Shown: piece by piece, positions 41,878-49,137 of the stretch
Numbering within the stretch: position 1 is the first letter of the stretch
Layout: the number at the start of each line of letters is the position of its first letter
NCBI GenBank assembly: GCA_035293805.1
Contig: DATGMD010000089.1
Span: 25,390-89,389, forward strand
Source: JAJPHF01 sp035293805
Lineage (GTDB): Bacteria; Chloroflexota; UBA6077; JAJPHF01
DNA: 64,000 nt
Reading direction: 5' to 3'
Notes under the pieces: generated by a model
The model's input: the letters and a program-made list of their open reading frames with translations, nothing else
Databases searched by the model: none
What the model was told of the DNA's origin: nothing
Position numbers and translations under genes: made by a program

Positions 41878-42129
41878 ATGGGCGATCGCGTGGACGAGCT
41901 GAAAGGCAACGTCAAGGAAGACTGGGGCAAGCTGACGGGCAACGAGCGCGTCGAGGCCGAGGGACGCGCCGAAGCCGACAAGGCGCGGACTATGCGCGAG
42001 ACGAAGGGCGCCGTGGAGCAGGCCGGCGGCTCCGTCAAGGAGGGCGTCGGCCAATTGATCGGCGACGAGCGCCTGGAGGCCGAGGGCAAAGCCGACCGCC
42101 TGAGCGGGAAGGCGAAGCAAAGCGGCTAG
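41878..42129 (+). CDS. CsbD-like stress protein with two repeats
   Basis: 83 aa, very hydrophilic. Two CsbD units: DELKGNVKEDWGKLTGNERV, then EAEGRAEADKA, and QAGGSVKEGVGQLIGDERLE followed by EAEGKADRLSGKAKQS. CsbD (sigma-B-controlled in Bacillus) is a small stress-associated protein of unknown mechanism; similar proteins are abundant in desiccation-tolerant soil bacteria. ATG at 41878 behind GGGGGAGGAAG. Followed by a perfect terminator hairpin. Sits in the block of small stress proteins. Confidence 0.88.
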   Translation: MGDRVDELKGNVKEDWGKLTGNERVEAEGRAEADKARTMRETKGAVEQAGGSVKEGVGQLIGDERLEAEGKADRLSGKAKQSG

Positions 42130-42149
42130 CAACCCTGACGCGACCCCAG

Positions 42150-42178
42150 GCAGGGGGGCCATACCGGCCCCCCTGCTT
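42150..42178 (+). terminator. Terminator after csbD
   Basis: Perfect 11-bp stem GCAGGGGGGCC / GGCCCCCCTGC, five-base loop, followed by TTGCT. It can also serve the convergent gene ending at 42220. Confidence 0.65.
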
Positions 42179-42219
42179 GCTGTCCGTCGCCGCTTGCTGT
42201 CCGTCGCCAGCCCGCTGCC

Positions 42220-43212
42220 CTACGGCTGCTCCCGCTCGAAGGCGAAGCGCATGTCCGTGGCAGGCAAGTCGCCCGGGCGGTTCAGCCCGGCCGGCTGCGC
42301 GTTGTTGTACTGCCGGAAGTAGCGACTGTTCTGCGCCTGGGCCGCCAGATCTGGCGGCACCCCGTCCCCGGTGATGACGGTCTTGAACCACTCCGCCAGC
42401 AGCAGTCCCTGCGTACAGGTGCAGGTCACGTCGAAGTGCATGATCCCGCGCTGAAAGCGCTGGTACACGAACCCCTGGTTGCTCGGATCGAACGCCGGAT
42501 GGCTGATCGGCGCGCCCCAGATGTCCAGGTTGAACAGCGGGTCGGACTCGCTGCCCGGCACCGTCGTGCGGAACGTCTGCCAGTAGTTCACTGGTAGGTT
42601 GTTCCACTGATCCGGCGCGTTCTGCTGCACGAAGCGCACGATATCCGTGGCATAGGTCGGGCTGCCCACACTGGGGGTCTGGTCTTTCAGCGCCTGATCC
42701 ACGTCGGGGAACACCGAGCCGTTGATGTGCGTGTACGGCATTAGCTCGGGATCGAGCAAGTTCAGCGTGTGTACGCTGCCGTCCGCCCACTTCTGCATGA
42801 TCTGCCGTTGGAAGAACTGAACGGGGAACCCGAGGAACTGGAACTCACGCGAAATCGGGTAGCCGAAGGTGCGTATCTCACCGTACCCTTGGAAGAAGCC
42901 CCAGAAGGCGTCGTCGCGGATCGCGTAGCCCGACTCGGGAAAGTAGCGGCCTGGCGGCGCCGGCCCGAGGTTGGGCACCGGCGGGCTCGTCGGCTGCGGC
43001 ACCGGCGTCGCCGTCGCCTGCCGCTGACTCGGCGGCGCCTGGACCGGCGTCGGCGTGCTCCCGCGCAGGCTCGGCGGCAGGACCGCCGGCGTGGGCGACA
43101 GCTGGGCGGCGGGCGCCGCCCCCGCCGGCGCCGGATCGCCGCGCCACAGCCAGAACGGCACGCTCGCCAGGAGCAGCACGAGCGCGGGCAGCGCCCGCAG
43201 CAGACCACGCAT
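42220..43212 (-). CDS. Secreted Chloroflexota-type protein with FPESGY/FGYPIS sequence
   Basis: 330 aa. Signal/anchor helix at residues 5-24 (LLRALPALVLLLASVPFWLW), a Pro/Thr/Ser-rich linker to about residue 85, then a globular part with RYFPESGYAIRDDAFWGFFQ, GEIRTFGYPISREFQFLGFP and FQRQIMQKW. This FPETGH-FxxFW-FGYPxxxEF arrangement recurs in secreted proteins of Chloroflexota, and I use it as a taxonomic hint. Function unknown; single-domain versions often precede other extracellular domains. It holds VTCTCTQG, a possible disulfide. No clear ribosome site; the ATG at 43212 follows GGAGGTGAGGG. Confidence 0.75.
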   Translation of the reverse strand: MRGLLRALPALVLLLASVPFWLWRGDPAPAGAAPAAQLSPTPAVLPPSLRGSTPTPVQAPPSQRQATATPVPQPTSPPVPNLGPAPPGRYFPESGYAIRDDAFWGFFQGYGEIRTFGYPISREFQFLGFPVQFFQRQIMQKWADGSVHTLNLLDPELMPYTHINGSVFPDVDQALKDQTPSVGSPTYATDIVRFVQQNAPDQWNNLPVNYWQTFRTTVPGSESDPLFNLDIWGAPISHPAFDPSNQGFVYQRFQRGIMHFDVTCTCTQGLLLAEWFKTVITGDGVPPDLAAQAQNSRYFRQYNNAQPAGLNRPGDLPATDMRFAFEREQP

Positions 43213-43599
43213 CCCTCACCTCCACCGCCGCGCCACCGCGCGGCTTGTTACCCAGTCTCGCACGGCCCGCGCCTGCAAGGGATGTACCACGGCATCTCGA
43301 TTCCGAGACGCGGCAGCCAGCAGGCGCCCGGGGCGTCGGCGCGTCCGCCCGGGCTTACGGTCGGTCGCGCTGCCCGCTACCTCCGCTCCCGGCGCCGCGA
43401 CACTGCTGCCCGCCCTCCCCCTGCTGCCGCCCCTCGCCCGCTCCGGACGATCGCCGCTCCCTAATGCCTTACCTCGTAGGGGCGCAGCTTCCCGCGCCCT
43501 GCCCGATCGCCGCTCGGCGTTTCCGGCGCCGCTTGCTGCGCCCTGCGCGGTCGGCCAATCGGGCCAGCGTCATATCGAATCCGGTGAGGCGACATCCTT
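43213..43599. other. Gene-poor region upstream of the secreted protein
   Basis: 387 bp with no supported gene. It should hold the minus-strand promoter of the secreted protein, but no clear -10/-35 pair was found. Part of a gene-poor zone that continues to about 44.5 kb. Confidence 0.4.
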
Positions 43600-43816
43600 C
43601 CCCCTCTCCCCCTGCCAGAGGGCCTGCGTGAGGGCGGTCGCCCTCCCCCTCTCCCCCTGGGAGAGGGCCGGGGTGAGGGCGTCCTCCCCCTCTCCCTCAG
43701 GAGAGGCCGGCAGATGGGTGAGGTCCGTCCTCCCCCTCGCCCCCTGAGAGAGGTCGGGGTGAGGGCCCGCCCCGCGTCCTTCCTCCTCTCCCAATGGGAG
43801 AGGGCCAGGGTGAGGG
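43600..43816. repeat. Cluster of five REP-like palindromic units
   Basis: Five direct units of about 35 bp starting near 43600, 43645, 43686, 43731 and 43782, each like CCCTCTCCCCCTGGGAGAGG followed by GCCGGGGTGAGGG. The CCTCTC/GAGAGG core is palindromic; the GGGTGAGGG tail gives orientation. Gaps are only 7-16 bp and units vary, so this is not a CRISPR. Same family as the pair in the ilvH-ilvC gap. Confidence 0.8.
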
Positions 43817-43862
43817 CAGGCCCGCTGGGCGCCCTCCCGACCAGATCGCGGCCCCCTCGGTG

Positions 43863-44158
43863 CCGGACGATAGCCCCTCGCCAATGCATTATCAGTAGAA
43901 AGGCCGCGAGGCGCGCAGGAGAGCGCCCGCTAGCTCGCGCGACGTGGTCGCCGTCCCTGCCCGTACACGCCTCCCCCCGCACCCGCCGCCCGCGCCCGGC
44001 CCGGGGCCGCCCCGCCGGCCCGGCCCGCGGCAGGCCCCCGGGGGAGTATCGTACGGGGTAAACGATGTGACCTTCCGCGCCCGACCAGCGCGCGCAGACC
44101 CGCGCCCGGCCTAGCAGTTAACCATCCGGTTAAGGAGCATCGTTTGACCGTTCCTCGG
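43863..44158 (-). repeat. 296-bp dispersed repeat, copy A
   Basis: Nearly the same sequence, in opposite orientation, as 50541-50839 (by eye around 90 percent identical). On the minus strand it runs from CCGAGGAACGGTCAAACGAT to TAATGCATTGGCGAGGGGC and ends ATCGTCCGG. It carries a small stem TTAACC-GGAT-GGTTAA and a distant AAACGATG / CATCGTTT pair. No transposase, no terminal inverted repeats and no target duplication were seen. Confidence 0.85.
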
Positions 44159-44492
44159 CTAAACTACACCGTCGCATGGTGGCGCGCACCCGATCGAGCG
44201 GTAGCCCGAACCGCGCTCCCGCTCGGCACACGGCGGCGCCGGCCTACGCCTTACGGATTGCGACGAGAGGAGCGCGCGGTGTGCCGTTTAAAGCAACTTG
44301 CCGGGAAGTTGAGCAGCGAGCGTCCCGCAGGGGCGGCTCACGTGGCCGGCCGCGGCCTGTGGCGCAGAATACTGCGAGCGCCACTGGCCGCCGCCCCGGC
44401 GCCGGAGCCACCGGGAGGGCCGGTGCAGCGGGGGCGTGAGGCGCGGCATACGGCCAGCGCCACTGGCCGCAGCCCCGGCGCCGGCCGCCTCC
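44159..44492. other. Gene-poor stretch with a 29-bp direct repeat
   Basis: No supported gene. A 29-bp sequence beginning AGCGCCACTGGCCGC and ending GCCCCGGCGCCGG occurs at 44377-44405 and 44456-44484 with one mismatch, inside a very GC-rich stretch. It looks like decayed or accessory DNA between copy A and the broken glycosyltransferase. Confidence 0.5.
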
Positions 44493-45600
44493 TCAGCCGG
44501 GCTGTAAACCGCTGTAAAGGCGGGGCGAGCACCGCGCCCGGCTCATCGGCCTCTGCAAGCCCGGTACCTCCGCCGAGGCAGCGCCGGCGTAGAGCCGGCG
44601 CGGGTAATCGAGGGGGACGACGGATTTGAGGTTCACAACGTCGGCGTCGCCAGCGTCGCGAAACGCCCAGGCATATTCGATCACGGATGGCTCGGGGACC
44701 TCGACGTCTTCGACGTGCAGGCCAAGCCCCCGCGCATGGTCGAGCACCTCAGACTCATGTGCTTCCCTACCGCCGCGGGCGGCGAGTACGGGCTCGCCGC
44801 CCCGCGCCTTGAGTTGGGCAACGGTTTCGACAGCCATTATCCAACGCTTGGCAGGGTCCCACCGGGCAACCCCGGCGAGCACGGTAGGCTTGTGGAGGCT
44901 GCGCCTGAGGATACCGACCAGGGTCTCGCCGATTGGTCGTAGCAGCCGGCGCGGAATCCGCCCGGACTCGGCAAACGTGATCGAGTTCCAATCCGTCTCG
45001 ACGATCGGTCGTAGCAGCCGGCGCGGAATCCCGTTGGGAATGACGAGCGGATTGACGCCGCAGGTCTGCATCTCGTGCTTCATGTAGCGGCTGACCGTCG
45101 TGATAGTTGTCGCAAGGGCGAGGCGTGGCCAATCGACGCGCGGAAAGCCCATGGTGTTATTGGCACTCCTGAGCAGCACCGCTGACGCGCGGCACCCGGC
45201 GGCGTGCAGCAAGTCGGACACGGGCCACATGGCCTCGGCGGTGTGCCATTCTTCGCCCAGGACGACGACGAGCTGCGCCGCAGCGATTGCGGGGAGGGCG
45301 ATCTCGTCCATGACGAACGGCGGGGCGGAGGCATTGAAGTCGCGCAGCTTGCCCTCCTCGCCCTCGGACACGCCGCCGGGGTGGTAGGCGCTGATCCTCT
45401 GGCATCAGCGGTGCAGCATCAGGCCGCCGTCACAGCGAGACTCGGCGCCGGGCGCGTGCGGGTCGCCGACGTAGAGGAGGTGCGTCGAGTAGCCGGCTTC
45501 CGCGACCAATCCGCCTCCCGCGGCTGGTGCCCGCCAGCGGACGGCCAGCCAGGATGTGTTGGATCCGGAGGACGCGATCACCCCGGTGGCAGCAGCGAAC
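44493..45600 (-). pseudogene. Broken GT4-type glycosyltransferase
   Basis: The open part (45371 down to 44493) has GT4-like segments: LVVVLGEEWHTAEAMWPVSD, TTITTVSRYMKHEMQTCGVN, PLVIPNGIP and LAGVARWDPAKRWIMAVETV. Read in the same frame upstream, the protein continues as AGYSTHLLYVGDPHAPGAES...LMLHR, but a TGA at 45407-45405 interrupts it. Still further upstream, similarity to a start such as LRIQHILAGRPLAGTS is in another frame. The sequence holds a 73-bp-spaced internal duplication (IPRRLLRPI-ET twice) between PNG and the C-terminal domain. The C-terminal end after NLKSVVPLDY is replaced by unrelated sequence and a stop. At least three lesions, so it is probably non-functional. Confidence 0.75.
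44931..45031 (-). repeat. Direct repeat within the broken glycosyltransferase
   Basis: A 29-bp sequence containing GGTCGTAGCAGCCGGCGCGG occurs at 44931-44959 and 45003-45031 (one mismatch, 72 bp apart), producing a duplicated IPRRLLRPI-ET protein segment; an in-frame 72-bp tandem duplication that has since diverged. Confidence 0.75.
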
Positions 45601-45794
45601 CGTGTGGGACGCGCTGCCTCTCGCGAGCGGGGACAGCCCGGCCGTCAAAGGGGGGCGCGACTACATTGAAAGTTTACCTCAGCAGGCGCGGTCAGCGAGG
45701 GGGAACCCGGCGGCGCGGCGAGCAAACCTGCCTTAGGCTGGTAGTAGAAGCAACCGGCGGCGCTCTCGCTCATTCGTCTGCGCGCTATAGCGGT

Positions 45795-45824
45795 TTGCGG
45801 CCGGCTTCGGGCTTCTGCTACAAT
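45795..45824 (+). promoter_or_regulatory. Promoter of tRNA-Pro
   Basis: TTGCGG (45795-45800), 18-bp spacer, TACAAT (45819-45824), 13 bp before the mature tRNA. Confidence 0.65.
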
Positions 45825-45837
45825 GAGTTGTTTGCTG

Positions 45838-45912
45838 CGGGGCGTAGCGCAGCCTGGTTAGCGCGCAGCGTTCGGGACGCTGAGGTCCCCAGTTCAAATC
45901 TGGGCGCCCCGA
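45838..45912 (+). tRNA. tRNA-Pro (anticodon CGG)
   Basis: Cloverleaf built by hand: acceptor CGGGGCG / CGCCCCG, anticodon arm CAGCG-TTCGGGA-CGCTG with anticodon CGG (reads CCG, proline), T arm CCCAG-TTCAAAT-CTGGG, discriminator A. CCA is not encoded (ACCTG follows). Confidence 0.95.
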
Positions 45913-45934
45913 CCTGAGACCGGATAGGCCGATG

Positions 45935-45959
45935 AAACCCGCTCGTCGGAGCGGGTTTT
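45935..45959 (+). terminator. Terminator after tRNA-Pro
   Basis: Stem AAACCCGCTC / GAGCGGGTTT with a GTCG loop followed by a T run; perfect pairing. Confidence 0.85.
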
Positions 45960-46078
45960 CGCTGCCATGGAGCTTTGCGGTCGTCGGCTGGACGCCGCAC
46001 GACCGGTGGCGTCCGCCCGAGGGCGCCGCGTATCCCCGCTCGGCCGTGGCGCCGGGGCGAATGCGAAGGAAGCGGGCG

Positions 46079-46390
46079 ATGTACGCAGTAGTCGAGACCG
46101 GCGGCAAACAGTACAAGGTCGAGCCGGGCGGGACGTTCCAGGTGGAGCTGCTGCCCGCGGAGATCGGAGCGACCGTCGAGCTGGAGCGGGTGCTGCTTGT
46201 GGGCGACGGCGATGCGGTCGAGGTAGGCCGGCCCCTAGTAGCCGGCGCGCGGGTAGTCGCCGAAGTCGTCTCCCAGGACAAGGCCGACAAGATCGTCGTC
46301 TTCCGCTACAAGCGGAAGGTGCGCTACCGGCGCAAGACGGGGCATCGGCAGCGGCTAACGCGGCTACTGGTGAAGGAGATCGCCCGGTAG
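46079..46390 (+). CDS. rplU: 50S ribosomal protein bL21
   Basis: 103 aa. MYAVVETGGKQYKVEPGGTF is the family signature at the start, with FRYKRKVRYRRKTGHRQRLT the rRNA-binding C-terminal signature (K-x-R-x-R-x(3)-GHRQ-x-T). Start at 46079 with GAAGGAAGCGG upstream; an in-frame ATG six codons earlier is possible. First gene of the standard rplU-rpmA pair; rpmA follows 93 bp later. Confidence 0.97.
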   Translation: MYAVVETGGKQYKVEPGGTFQVELLPAEIGATVELERVLLVGDGDAVEVGRPLVAGARVVAEVVSQDKADKIVVFRYKRKVRYRRKTGHRQRLTRLLVKEIAR

Positions 46391-46483
46391 TACGCTATCA
46401 GTAGCCAGCCGTCGGCCGGTACGGACTGGGGCGCGGCGGCGCCGCGAGCCGAGAGCCGCCGGGCGGACGACGAGGAGATCAGC

Positions 46484-46756
46484 ATGGCTCACAAGAAAGG
46501 CATGGGAAGCTCCCGCAACGGGCGGGATAGTCCCGGACAACGACTCGGACTAAAGGTAGGCGATGGCCAGTTCATCCGGGCCGGCAGCATTATCGTGCGC
46601 CAGCGCGGCACGCCGCTCAAGCCCGGCGTGAATGTCGGCTGCGGGCGCGATCACACGCTGTTCGCGCTGGTCGACGGACACGTCAGGTTCGAGAACGCGA
46701 CACGGGTCCGGAAGCGCGTTAGCGTGTACGCGCCGATGGCAGGTGGCGAGGAGTAA
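46484..46756 (+). CDS. rpmA: 50S ribosomal protein bL27
   Basis: 90 aa. Starts MAHKKGMGSSRNGRDSPGQR, the classical L27 N-terminus that reaches the peptidyl-transferase centre; no N-terminal cleavage extension as in Firmicutes. The GSIIVRQRGT and GVNVGCGRDHTLFAL segments are conserved. AGGAGATC ribosome site. Followed by rpmE 81 bp later. Confidence 0.97.
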   Translation: MAHKKGMGSSRNGRDSPGQRLGLKVGDGQFIRAGSIIVRQRGTPLKPGVNVGCGRDHTLFALVDGHVRFENATRVRKRVSVYAPMAGGEE

Positions 46757-46837
46757 GGGGCGCCAGCAGGCGCTCTGCTCCCGTCTTAATTCAGGGCACC
46801 GCGCGCGAGCCGGCGGCCCAGGTCACTGGACTTTACG

Positions 46838-47044
46838 ATGCGAGCAAACATCCATCCCGAATACGTTGAGGCGACGGTACGCTGCGCCTGCGGCAATCGC
46901 TGGACCACGCGGTCGACGCGACCCGAGCTACGGCTCGACATCTGCTCGAAATGCCACCCGTTCTTCACGGGCGAGCAGCGGCTCGTCGATACCGGAGGTC
47001 AGGTCGAGAAGTTCATGCGTCGCATGAACCGGACCAAGAGCTAA
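46838..47044 (+). CDS. rpmE: 50S ribosomal protein bL31
   Basis: 68 aa. MRANIHPEYVEATVRCACGN, then LDICSKCHPFFTGEQRLVDT GGQVEKFMRR: a zinc-binding (C+) L31 with Cys pairs CAC and CSKC, and the HPFFTG motif. The zinc-binding type is used under zinc sufficiency; no zinc-free paralogue is in the window. Ends the ribosomal-protein cluster, followed by a long hairpin. Confidence 0.96.
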   Translation: MRANIHPEYVEATVRCACGNRWTTRSTRPELRLDICSKCHPFFTGEQRLVDTGGQVEKFMRRMNRTKS

Positions 47045-47083
47045 GCTCGGCCGCCACGCGCACGCGTGCTCCGGGGATACGCC

Positions 47084-47132
47084 GCAGGGACGGGGCCAGG
47101 CCAGCGTAGGGTTGGCCAGGCCCCGTCCCTGC
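47084..47132 (+). terminator. Long terminator hairpin after rpmE
   Basis: Arms GCAGGGACGGGGCC-A-GGCCA and TGGCC-A-GGCCCCGTCCCTGC pair over 19 bp with one A-A mismatch and an 11-base loop, followed by TTAT. Likely the end of the ribosomal-protein transcript. Confidence 0.75.
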
Positions 47133-47326
47133 TTATACTCATGGCCCGGCGCTGGCCGCGAGCAGTGTGGGCTCGCGCGGCGGTCCGCCGCGCGACAGCC
47201 ACGTCACAGAGTCCTGAGCCGACATCTCCCGCCCAGCTCGCCCGGCCTACAATGTCCTTGTCCGTTCCACGCATGCGTGGCCGGCCATGTCATGGCGGGA
47301 CCGCCAATCTGGCGCTGGAGCATTCT

Positions 47327-47656
47327 ATGGCGACTACTCGCAAGGCCGTGGCGGCCGACGACCTCGATGCGTTTCAACAGGGTGCGGCGGCCGTGGACGC
47401 TGGCACTGACTGCGCCGCCTGCCACGCGCCGCTGCCCGAGGGCCACCGCTACGTCTGCACTGCCTGTGCCGAGGACAGCGCTCGCCGCGCGGACGCCATC
47501 CTCGCGGCGCTCCAGGCGCCGAGCGCCGACTTGACGCCGATTGCCGACCTGGCTGACGTCTCGGAGGACGACGAGCTGATGGACTGCCCGACCTGCGGGA
47601 TGCCGCTGGACGCGAGCGGCCGCTGCGCGGGCTGCGTGACCACCGTTCGGCGCTGA
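47327..47656 (+). CDS. Small double zinc-ribbon protein
   Basis: 109 aa. Two Cys-Cys knuckle pairs: CAACHAPLPEGHRYVCTACA in the N-terminal half and CPTCGMPLDASGRCAGC near the end, joined by an acidic helical linker (ADLTPIADLADVSEDDELMD). Acidic, cytoplasmic, no other domain; it could be an adaptor or RNA/protein-interaction module. ATG at 47327 with GGAG eight bases upstream; earlier in-frame starts give no recognisable protein. Not assigned to a named family. Confidence 0.65.
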   Translation: MATTRKAVAADDLDAFQQGAAAVDAGTDCAACHAPLPEGHRYVCTACAEDSARRADAILAALQAPSADLTPIADLADVSEDDELMDCPTCGMPLDASGRCAGCVTTVRR

Positions 47657-47674
47657 CCACCGCGTAGGGCGGGC

Positions 47675-47932
47675 CTACTCGTACAAGGTTGCGCCGAGCA
47701 TGATATGCGCGAAAGTCTGCCAGCTCGGAGCCTCGGGAACGGGTAGTCCTTGATTTTTATAGAAGCCGTCCATATCAGTCGTCCAAGCACTTACCGCCGC
47801 CAGATAGCTGTCGAGGGTCGGGTTCTCCCACGCAGCCGGGTTCGCGTCGAGATCGCGGCGCAGCGCGTCCACAAAGGCGATGAAATCAGCTCGAGACTGT
47901 AGGCTCGAGATCATAGACTCTGGTTCTCTCAT
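47675..47932 (-). CDS. DUF7660-like small protein
   Basis: 85 aa. The order DFIAFVDALRRDLDANPAAW, ENPTLDSYLAAVSAWTTDMD, GFYKNQG matches a small family of proteins (DUF7660 by my recollection) with conserved W-E-N and Y-L-x-A-x-x-A-W. Mostly helical; no motif for catalysis. GAGCGAGGG lies before the ATG at 47932; a second in-frame ATG is six codons later. Such proteins often appear as immunity-like or contact-associated genes, but nothing here indicates a toxin. Confidence 0.65.
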   Translation of the reverse strand: MREPESMISSLQSRADFIAFVDALRRDLDANPAAWENPTLDSYLAAVSAWTTDMDGFYKNQGLPVPEAPSWQTFAHIMLGATLYE

Positions 47933-47991
47933 ACGCGCCCTCGCTCAGAAGATGGCCAGTAGCTCCAGGGAATCTCGCCTGCGCGGGTCGG

Positions 47992-49137
47992 TTAGCGGAG
48001 GCCGCCGAGCTGGTAGAGGCGGCGCTGCCAGTCCTCGTACTGAGCCTCCAGGCGGTCGGGGGGCAGATCGTCGGGATACCAGCGTTGGAAGCCGGGATCT
48101 TTCGCGGCGCTGCCGCGCCCCAATTGTTCGAGGACGGCCTGCCCTCCGTCGGGCGCCACGATCCAGTCGGCGAACAGGATCGCGGCGTTCGGGTGCGGCG
48201 CGCCAACCGGTAGGACGATCGTGCCGGCATTGGTCACGACTGGCTCCAGCGGGACGTAGTCGGCCGGGGCATCCGGATCCTTCTGGCGAAGCTCGACGTG
48301 GTGCTCGCGGAAGGTAGTTGGCGAGGCGGGGAACTCGCCGGTCACCACCAGCCCGAGCACGGCCGCGCCCGAGACGTTCTGGATCTGGATTTGCTGCTGC
48401 TGCATCTGCTCGACGAAGTCGCCGCCCACATTGAGCAGCCAATTTCCAACCTGATTCACGCCCGTGCTCGTGCCGGCCATAACCAGCTTGCCGCGAAAGT
48501 CGGGCCGCGCCAGGTCGCGGTAGGTGCGCGGCGCGGCGTCGCGGCTGAAGAGGCGCGTGTTGTAGGCGAAGACTTGATAGGACTCGCGGTCCACGATGCC
48601 GAGCACCCGGTCGGTGCCGGCGCCGCGCAGCGCCCGGCCAGGGTAGGTGCCCGCGTGGACCGTATAGAACGGGATGATCTGGTTGGCCCGAGCTAGCTCC
48701 TGGATGGCAGCGCCGGTCGTCTCGATCGCGTCGGCGGCGTAGCGCCCGGCGCGCTGCTCCTCGGTGAACCGCTTGAGGAGATTGGCATCGTCGGCGCGGT
48801 ACAGGTCCACCGGTACGCCGTAGCGCTGCTGGAAGGCGTCCGCGACGACCTGGGGACCGATGCCCGCGAGCGAGGTGTACCAGGTAACTGTGCCCTCACG
48901 CTGGGCGCCAGCGAGCAGGGCCGCGTCGCGGTCCGCGCCGCTGTAAAGCGCGAGATCCTCGTAGCGCGTGGGCGGCCCGGCCACGGCGGCGGGGCCCGCC
49001 GCCGTGCCTGACGTACTCGACGGCGGCGGCACAGGCGCACACGACCCGTGGCTGGCGGCCAGCGCGATCAAGAGCAGGGCACTGGGCCAGCGGCAGACGA
49101 TGAGCCGCTGCTGGCGGGTGCGATCGGCCCAAGGCAT
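47992..49137 (-). CDS. ABC-type extracellular binding protein, iron/polyamine (SBP_bac_1/6) type
   Basis: 381 aa. N-terminal signal sequence (SALLLIALAASHGSC, a non-canonical lipobox at Cys33), a short linker, then a type-II binding domain with EGTVTWYTSLAGIGPQVVAD, AFQQRYGVPVDLYRADD, SYQVFAYNTRLFS, YRDLARPDFRGKLVMAG and HPNAAILFADWIVAPDGGQ, which is the pattern of iron(III), thiamine or putrescine binding proteins. It starts in a TGATG overlap with the amidohydrolase stop, so translation of the two is coupled. No permease or ATPase follows, as for the other binding proteins in the window. Confidence 0.85.
   Translation of the reverse strand: MPWADRTRQQRLIVCRWPSALLLIALAASHGSCAPVPPPSSTSGTAAGPAAVAGPPTRYEDLALYSGADRDAALLAGAQREGTVTWYTSLAGIGPQVVADAFQQRYGVPVDLYRADDANLLKRFTEEQRAGRYAADAIETTGAAIQELARANQIIPFYTVHAGTYPGRALRGAGTDRVLGIVDRESYQVFAYNTRLFSRDAAPRTYRDLARPDFRGKLVMAGTSTGVNQVGNWLLNVGGDFVEQMQQQQIQIQNVSGAAVLGLVVTGEFPASPTTFREHHVELRQKDPDAPADYVPLEPVVTNAGTIVLPVGAPHPNAAILFADWIVAPDGGQAVLEQLGRGSAAKDPGFQRWYPDDLPPDRLEAQYEDWQRRLYQLGGLR

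Noticed and set aside
43600..43816. Possible CRISPR array
   Set aside because: Repeat units vary, are palindromic and are only 7-16 bp apart; no cas genes in the window.
43714..44061. Conserved reading frame in both 296-bp copies (ERPLARATWSPSLPVHASP)
   Set aside because: It has no shared start codon or ribosome site, and its end differs between copies; it is more likely a by-product of the repeat.
45405..45407. TGA in the glycosyltransferase as a selenocysteine codon
   Set aside because: No SECIS-like hairpin was recognised, and the gene has other lesions.
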